Source: an uncultured Gemmatimonadota bacterium | Lineage (GTDB): Bacteria; Gemmatimonadota; Gemmatimonadetes; Gemmatimonadales; GWC2-71-9 | Direction of reading: 5' to 3' | DNA: 26,146 bases | NCBI GenBank assembly: GCA_946887295.1 | Contig: CAMPKP010000032.1 | Span: forward strand, 1 to 26,146 | Shown here: positions 22,209-26,146 of the stretch, one piece after another | Layout: the number at the start of each line of letters is the position of its first letter | Numbering within the stretch: position 1 is the first letter of the stretch | The notes under the pieces: generated by a model | Told to the model about the DNA's origin: nothing | Databases searched by the model: none | The model's input: only the letters and a program-made list of their open reading frames with translations | Position numbers and translations under genes: made by a program

Positions 22209-23131
22209 GACGTCCCTCCCAGCTCGTGCCCCGTGATCAGCCGATACGCCTCGAGGTAGCGGCGGCTGGTGGCATCCACCACCTCGTCCGGGAGCGCGGG
22301 GGGAGGCGCTTCGCCGTTCCACCGGCCTTCGCTTCGCAGGCCCGCCAGGTAGTCGCGCAGCGGCTGCTTGTCGAAGCTCGGCTGTGGCCGTCCCGGGCGA
22401 TACCGGTCGGCGGGCCAGAACCGCGACGAGTCGGGAGTCATGACCTCGTCGATCAGGAGCAGGGTCCCCTCCCGGTCCAGGCCGAACTCGAATTTCGTGT
22501 CGGCGATGATGATGCCGCGGGCGGCCGCGTGGTCGCGGCCCGCGCGGTACACGGCGAAGCTCGCGTCGCGCAGCCGGGTGGCCAGCTCACCGCCGAGCGA
22601 GGCGGCCATGGCGTCGAAGGTCACGTTCAGATCGTGCCCCGACTCGGCCTTGGTCGCGGGGGAGAAGAGCGGGGGGTCCAGCCGGGCGCTCTCGGTCAAC
22701 CCCGGGGGCAGATGCTCGCCGGCCAGCGTGCCGGAGGCTCGATACTCCAGCCAAGCGGAGCCCGACAGATAGCCTCGCACGACGCACTCGAAGGCCACCG
22801 GCTCGGTGCGGCGCACCAGCATCGCTCGGCCCTCGATCTGCTCGCCCCGCCCCCGGAGCGCGGGCAGCCGCTCCAGGATCTCGTCGGCGCGCGCGGTGAC
22901 GTAGTGCGAGGGCGCCACATCGGCGAGTCGCTCGAACCAGAAGGCGCTCATCTGGGTGAGCACGGCGCCCTTGCGCGGGATCGGCTCGCGCATGACGATA
23001 TCGAAGGCGCTCACCCGGTCGCTCGCCACCAGGAGCAGGTGGTCGGCGTCCACCTCGTAGACTTCGCGGACCTTGCCGCGGCGGAGCAGTGGGAGGGGAA
23101 GCCGGCTCTCCGCGAGAGGGCGCGCCGTCAC
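22205..23131 (-). CDS. purC: Phosphoribosylaminoimidazole-succinocarboxamide synthase (PurC)
   Basis: A 308-residue SAICAR synthetase joining CAIR and aspartate with ATP, purine step 7. Conserved segments are [14 protein letters not shown] (15-28), [15 protein letters not shown] (33-47), [41 protein letters not shown] and [14 protein letters not shown], in the order and spacing of the longer, yeast-ADE1-like form. The GTG at 23131 overlaps the purB stop (GTGA). The stop overlaps the psd GTG, also as GTGA. PurB acts directly on the product, and its gene is immediately upstream. Confidence 0.97.
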   Translation of the reverse strand: MTARPLAESRLPLPLLRRGKVREVYEVDADHLLLVASDRVSAFDIVMREPIPRKGAVLTQMSAFWFERLADVAPSHYVTARADEILERLPALRGRGEQIEGRAMLVRRTEPVAFECVVRGYLSGSAWLEYRASGTLAGEHLPPGLTESARLDPPLFSPATKAESGHDLNVTFDAMAASLGGELATRLRDASFAVYRAGRDHAAARGIIIADTKFEFGLDREGTLLLIDEVMTPDSSRFWPADRYRPGRPQPSFDKQPLRDYLAGLRSEGRWNGEAPPPALPDEVVDATSRRYLEAYRLITGHELGGTS

Positions 23132-24567
23132 ACCCGCACCTCCGCGCTCTCCGCCTCGGCCGCGAGCGGACGGGCTCGCGCGAGCAGGGGGCGCAGGTAC
23201 TCCTCGAGGAACTCGCCCACCTGGTGCGCCGCACGCCCGGTGTAGGTGATGGGATCGAGCTGGGCCTGGAGCTGGGCGGCCGGCACCTCCGCGAAGGCGG
23301 GGTCGGCGGCGAGACGCTCCAGCAGGTCGTTCGGCGCGCCGCGCGACACGGCCTCGGCCACGGCGAGGCTGTGGCGGCGGATCACCTCGTGCAGGCTCTG
23401 GCGGTCTCCGCCGCTCGCCACGCCGAGCATGAGCCAGCGCTCGGTGGCCATGAACGGCATCTGCTCCGCGACGTGCCGCCGGATCACGTCCTCCCGCACC
23501 TCCAGCCCGGCCGCGATGTTCGTGGCCAACACCAGGATCGCGTCGGTGCCGAGGAACGCCTCGGGAAGCGTGAGGCGCCGGTTGGCGCTGTCGTCGAGGG
23601 TGCGCTCGAGCCACTGCGAGGCGGCCGTATGGGCGCCGTTGGCCTGGAGCGAGATCACGTAGCGCGCGAGGCCCGAGATCCGTTCCGCCCGCATGGGGTT
23701 CCGCTTGTACGCCATCGCGCTGGAGCCGATCTGCTCGGTCTCGAACGGCTCGAGCAGCTCGCCTTCGTGCTGCAGCAGCCGGAGGTCGCCGGCCATCTTG
23801 GCGGCGGACTGCGCGATGCCGCTCAGGGAATCGAGCACGGCGCTGTCGGCCTTGCGGGGGTAGGTCTGCCCGGTCACCGCGTACTGTTCCCGGAAGCCGA
23901 CCTTCGCGGTGACCCGCCGCTCCAGCTCCCGCACCTTGCCGTGATCGCCCCCGAACAGCTCCAGGAAGGACGCCTGGGTGCCGGTGGTGCCCTGGCAGCC
24001 GCGGAACCGGAGGGTGTCCAGCCGGTGGCAGAGCTCCTCGACGTCGAGACCGAAGTCCTGCATCCAGAGGGTGGCCCGCTTCCCGACCGTGGTGAGCTGC
24101 GCCGGCTGAAAGTGGGTGTAGGCGAGGCAGGGGAGGTTGGCGGTCCGTCCGGCGAAACCCTCCAGCGCCGAGAGCACGGCGACGACCCGTCCGAGCAGCA
24201 GGCGCAGGCCGTCGCGCATCACGACGAGGTCCGCGTTGTCGGTGACGAACGCGCTGGTCGCGCCCAGATGGAGGAACGGCCGCGCCGCCGGAGCCTGGTC
24301 GGCGAAGGCGTGCACGTGCGCCATCACGTCGTGCCGGAAGCGCCGCTCGTAGCGCGCGGCGACGGCCAGATCGGCGTCGTCGAGGTGGGCCCGCATCTGG
24401 GCCAGTGCCTCGTCGGGGATCGGCAGGCCGAGCTCCCGCTCCGCCTCCGCGAGGGCCAGCCAGAGCCGGCGCCAGAGCCCCACCCGGTGCGCCTGCCCCC
24501 AGAGGAGCTGCATCGCGGGCGAGGCGTAGCGGCTGCCGAGTGGCGAGGTCCAGCGCTCGTCGCTCAC
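23128..24567 (-). CDS. purB: Adenylosuccinate lyase (PurB)
   Basis: A 479-residue lyase releasing fumarate from SAICAR (purine step 8) and from adenylosuccinate (AMP synthesis). It belongs to the fumarase/aspartase superfamily: an N-terminal SPLGSRYAS segment, [16 protein letters not shown] with the conserved Thr-Ser pair, [16 protein letters not shown] with a catalytic His, [20 protein letters not shown], and the signature loop [16 protein letters not shown] carrying the catalytic Ser. Its length and the [10 protein letters not shown] wording are like the eukaryote-type enzyme rather than the short Bacillus form. The GTG at 24567 overlaps the HtrA stop (GTGA), and the stop overlaps purC. Confidence 0.97.
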   Translation of the reverse strand: MSDERWTSPLGSRYASPAMQLLWGQAHRVGLWRRLWLALAEAERELGLPIPDEALAQMRAHLDDADLAVAARYERRFRHDVMAHVHAFADQAPAARPFLHLGATSAFVTDNADLVVMRDGLRLLLGRVVAVLSALEGFAGRTANLPCLAYTHFQPAQLTTVGKRATLWMQDFGLDVEELCHRLDTLRFRGCQGTTGTQASFLELFGGDHGKVRELERRVTAKVGFREQYAVTGQTYPRKADSAVLDSLSGIAQSAAKMAGDLRLLQHEGELLEPFETEQIGSSAMAYKRNPMRAERISGLARYVISLQANGAHTAASQWLERTLDDSANRRLTLPEAFLGTDAILVLATNIAAGLEVREDVIRRHVAEQMPFMATERWLMLGVASGGDRQSLHEVIRRHSLAVAEAVSRGAPNDLLERLAADPAFAEVPAAQLQAQLDPITYTGRAAHQVGEFLEEYLRPLLARARPLAAEAESAEVRV

Positions 24568-25982
24568 CGGAACACCAGATCGGTGAAGGTGATCTGACCC
24601 TCCCGTTCGAGATAGACCCGGACGACCTCGCCGGGGCGCACGTTCAGCAGCTCGCCGACCTGCGAGGCGGCGCGGACGGCCGTGCGGTTGATCGCGAGAA
24701 TCACGTCGCCCTCGCGGAGTCCCGTGGCGTCGCTGATCGCGGGCGAGATCTTGAAGATGAGCACGCCCCCCTCGCTCCGGATCCCGCGCTCCGCCCGCAC
24801 CGCCGGCGTCACGTTGATCAGCTCGAGGTCTTCGAGCAGGGTGTACTTCTCCGCCGTGGCGGTCGGCAGGTCGCCGGTGACGACTCGTCGGCGGGTCGTC
24901 CGCCCCCCGCTCCGCACCGTCAGGTCCACCGCGTCCCCGACGTGGAGGTCGAGCTTGACCGCCTCCCAGTCGAGATAGTTGCGGAGCGGCCGGCCGTTGG
25001 CCTCGGTGAGGACGTCGCCCCTGCGGAGCGACGCCTTCGCGGCCGGGCCTCCCGGCGCCACGCTCGTCACCGTGACACCGCCGGCGGTTTTCCAGTTCTG
25101 CATGGCCGAGGCGCCCTCGACCTCCAGGCCGATCCAGGCGCGCCGCACCGTACCGTGCTGGATGATCTCCTCGGCGACGCTCAGGGCCCGCTCGATCGGG
25201 ATCGCGAAGCCCAGCCCCACCGAGCCGCCGCTGTTGCTGAAGATGGAGGAGTTGACGCCCACCACCTCGCCCAGCGCGTTGGTGAGCGGTCCTCCCGAGT
25301 TTCCCGGGTTGATCGCAGCGTCGGTCTGGATCATGTCGAAGTAGAGGCCGGTCTGCTCCCCCGTCGGCAGGATATTGCGGTTGGTGGCGCTCACCACCCC
25401 CACCGTCACCGAGGGCTCGGAGTTGCCCAGCAGGTAGGCGTAGGGGTTTCCCAGCGCCACGACCCATTCACCGATCATGAGGTCGGTGCTCCGGCCGGCA
25501 CTCACCGTGGGGAGATCACGGTGCTTGACCTGGAGCACCGCGATGTCGGTCAGGGGGTCCTCACCCAGCACGGTGGCGGGCGAGTCGCTGCCGTTCGGCA
25601 GCGTCACCACCACGCGATCCGCGTTGGCGACGACATGCTGATTGGTGACGATGATGCCGTTGGGCCTGATGACGAAGCCGGTGCCGTAGCTCTCGACCAC
25701 CCGGGAGCGCTCGGGAACGAAGAAGAAGTCCCAGGGGGAGCGAGCCTGGCCTTCACGGCGCCTGGTCGCGTTGATGGAGACCACCGCGTGAGACGCCCGA
25801 TCGGCCGCGGTCACGAGCGCCGTACGCCGCGAGGCATCGATGCCGCCCTGGCGCTGGTTCCGATCGGCGGTGGGCGCCTGGGCCCCGGCCGAGCTGGTCC
25901 TGACGGGCGGCTCCCGCTCGCCGCAGGCGGCTCCGCCCAGCGCCAGCAGGAGCGCCGCGCTACAGCCGAGCCACGCCCGCAT
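24564..25982 (-). CDS. HtrA/DegP-like serine protease with two PDZ domains, predicted lipoprotein
   Basis: A 472-residue periplasmic quality-control protease. Residues 1-20 are a signal peptide ending in the lipobox GGAAC (Cys20), so it is probably lipidated rather than soluble as in E. coli DegP. A low-complexity linker (21-50) follows. The trypsin-like domain has the triad His116 (TNQHVVA), Asp146 ([11 protein letters not shown]) and Ser229 ([10 protein letters not shown]). PDZ1 is at about 285-370 and PDZ2 at about 385-472, both with GLREGDV/RRGDVL-type carboxylate-binding loops. The ATG at 25982 is chosen over 26003 because GGAGGAGGAGG lies just upstream. It overlaps the gene fragment at the right edge by 23 nt and purB by 4 nt. 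Confidence 0.95.
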   Translation of the reverse strand: MRAWLGCSAALLLALGGAACGEREPPVRTSSAGAQAPTADRNQRQGGIDASRRTALVTAADRASHAVVSINATRRREGQARSPWDFFFVPERSRVVESYGTGFVIRPNGIIVTNQHVVANADRVVVTLPNGSDSPATVLGEDPLTDIAVLQVKHRDLPTVSAGRSTDLMIGEWVVALGNPYAYLLGNSEPSVTVGVVSATNRNILPTGEQTGLYFDMIQTDAAINPGNSGGPLTNALGEVVGVNSSIFSNSGGSVGLGFAIPIERALSVAEEIIQHGTVRRAWIGLEVEGASAMQNWKTAGGVTVTSVAPGGPAAKASLRRGDVLTEANGRPLRNYLDWEAVKLDLHVGDAVDLTVRSGGRTTRRRVVTGDLPTATAEKYTLLEDLELINVTPAVRAERGIRSEGGVLIFKISPAISDATGLREGDVILAINRTAVRAASQVGELLNVRPGEVVRVYLEREGQITFTDLVFR

Positions 25983-26146
25983 GGGCCTCCTCCTCCGCCT
26001 CATCGGCGTAGAGCGCGGGCGGATACGCCGCCGCGACGAAGTAGAGAAACCAGAGCACCGTCATGTAGCCGTAGGCCGGGGCGCCTTCCGGCAGATACCC
26101 GACCCGCGTCTTTACCTCGACGGGCTCCCGCACGACGTCGTGACCC
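25960..26146 (-). CDS. 3' end of an unidentified gene; resembles an ABC-transporter ATPase that stops early
   Basis: The only open minus-strand frame at the edge reads 61 codons to TAG (25960-25962). Its first part, EPVEVKTRVGYLPEGAPAYG followed by YMTV and FLYFVAAA, resembles the segment after Walker A in GldA/CcmA-type ABC ATPases (roughly VRRRIGYLPE..P.Y..MTV.EFL.FVA). A true ATPase should then continue with about 180-200 more residues, including the LSGGQ signature and Walker B, but the frame ends about 26 residues later. It is therefore either a truncated ABC gene, or an unrelated protein with one C-terminal transmembrane helix (TVLWFLYFVAAAYPPALYA) and an acidic tail. The end overlaps the HtrA start by 23 nt. 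The frame is clear; the identity is not. Confidence 0.5.
   Translation of the reverse strand, partial: GHDVVREPVEVKTRVGYLPEGAPAYGYMTVLWFLYFVAAAYPPALYADEAEEEAHAGVARL
25986..25996 (-). promoter_or_regulatory. Strong Shine-Dalgarno that fixes the HtrA start
   Basis: GGAGGAGGAGG on the minus strand lies 3 nt before the ATG at 25982, while the in-frame ATG at 26003 has none. It is located inside the coding end of the preceding gene fragment. Confidence 0.6.

Noticed and set aside
1..26146. Mobile element, prophage, CRISPR array or toxin-antitoxin pair
   Set aside because: No transposase, integrase, terminal repeats, spaced direct repeats or small toxin-like gene pairs were found. Although ssrA is a common integration site, nothing integrase-like follows it.

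Overview
The window is a GC-rich (roughly 70%), densely coding bacterial chromosome segment with many GTG starts and 4-nt start/stop overlaps. Secreted lipoproteins with lipoboxes, an M8 (leishmanolysin-like) lipoprotein protease, a DUF2911 protein and an HtrA lipoprotein suggest a diderm. The overall flavour resembles Gemmatimonadota; this is inferred from gene content remembered from the phylum and no search was run. No insertion sequence, phage, CRISPR array or rRNA is visible; the only RNA gene is a tmRNA.

Layout. (1) 1-2026, minus strand: a secreted TPR plus beta-propeller protein, a PTS EIIA (PtsN-like) protein and the start of an exported protein that runs off the left edge. (2) 2158-6279, plus strand: a translationally coupled cassette of tRNA-dihydrouridine synthase, LarB, a CorA-type channel and a diguanylate cyclase, followed by ssrA (6324-6685) with its own promoter and a strong intrinsic terminator. 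(3) 6754-8816, minus strand: an M8 metalloprotease lipoprotein and a small lipoprotein overlapping it. (4) 9040-10305, plus strand: a cysteine-desulfurase-like PLP enzyme behind an AT-rich, palindrome-rich promoter region. (5) 10307-12540, minus strand: purE-purK-DUF2911. (6) 12669-13016, plus strand: a small WYL-like protein. (7) 13020-25982, minus strand: one almost gapless run in transcription order htrA, purB, purC, psd, pssA, purS, purQ, zinc-ribbon protein, purL, purF, ppdK. A gene fragment resembling the N-terminal half of an ABC ATPase precedes htrA at the right edge.

How the genes work together. The minus-strand runs encode PurF, the three-part FGAM synthetase PurS/PurQ/PurL, PurE/PurK, PurC and PurB, covering de novo purine steps 1, 4 and 6-8 (PurB also acts in AMP synthesis). 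PurD, PurN/T, PurM and PurH are not in the window. The two enzymes that turn CDP-diacylglycerol into phosphatidylethanolamine (PssA, Psd) sit inside the purine run. Pyruvate phosphate dikinase closes it, and an HtrA-family protease opens it.

Nothing here is plainly a new defence or mobile system. The best leads are: the uncharacterised zinc-ribbon protein between PurQ and PurL; the LarB-CorA pairing without LarC or LarE; the operator-like palindromes ahead of the cysteine-desulfurase-like gene; the M8 protease and lipoprotein pair; and the apparent truncated ABC ATPase at the right edge.
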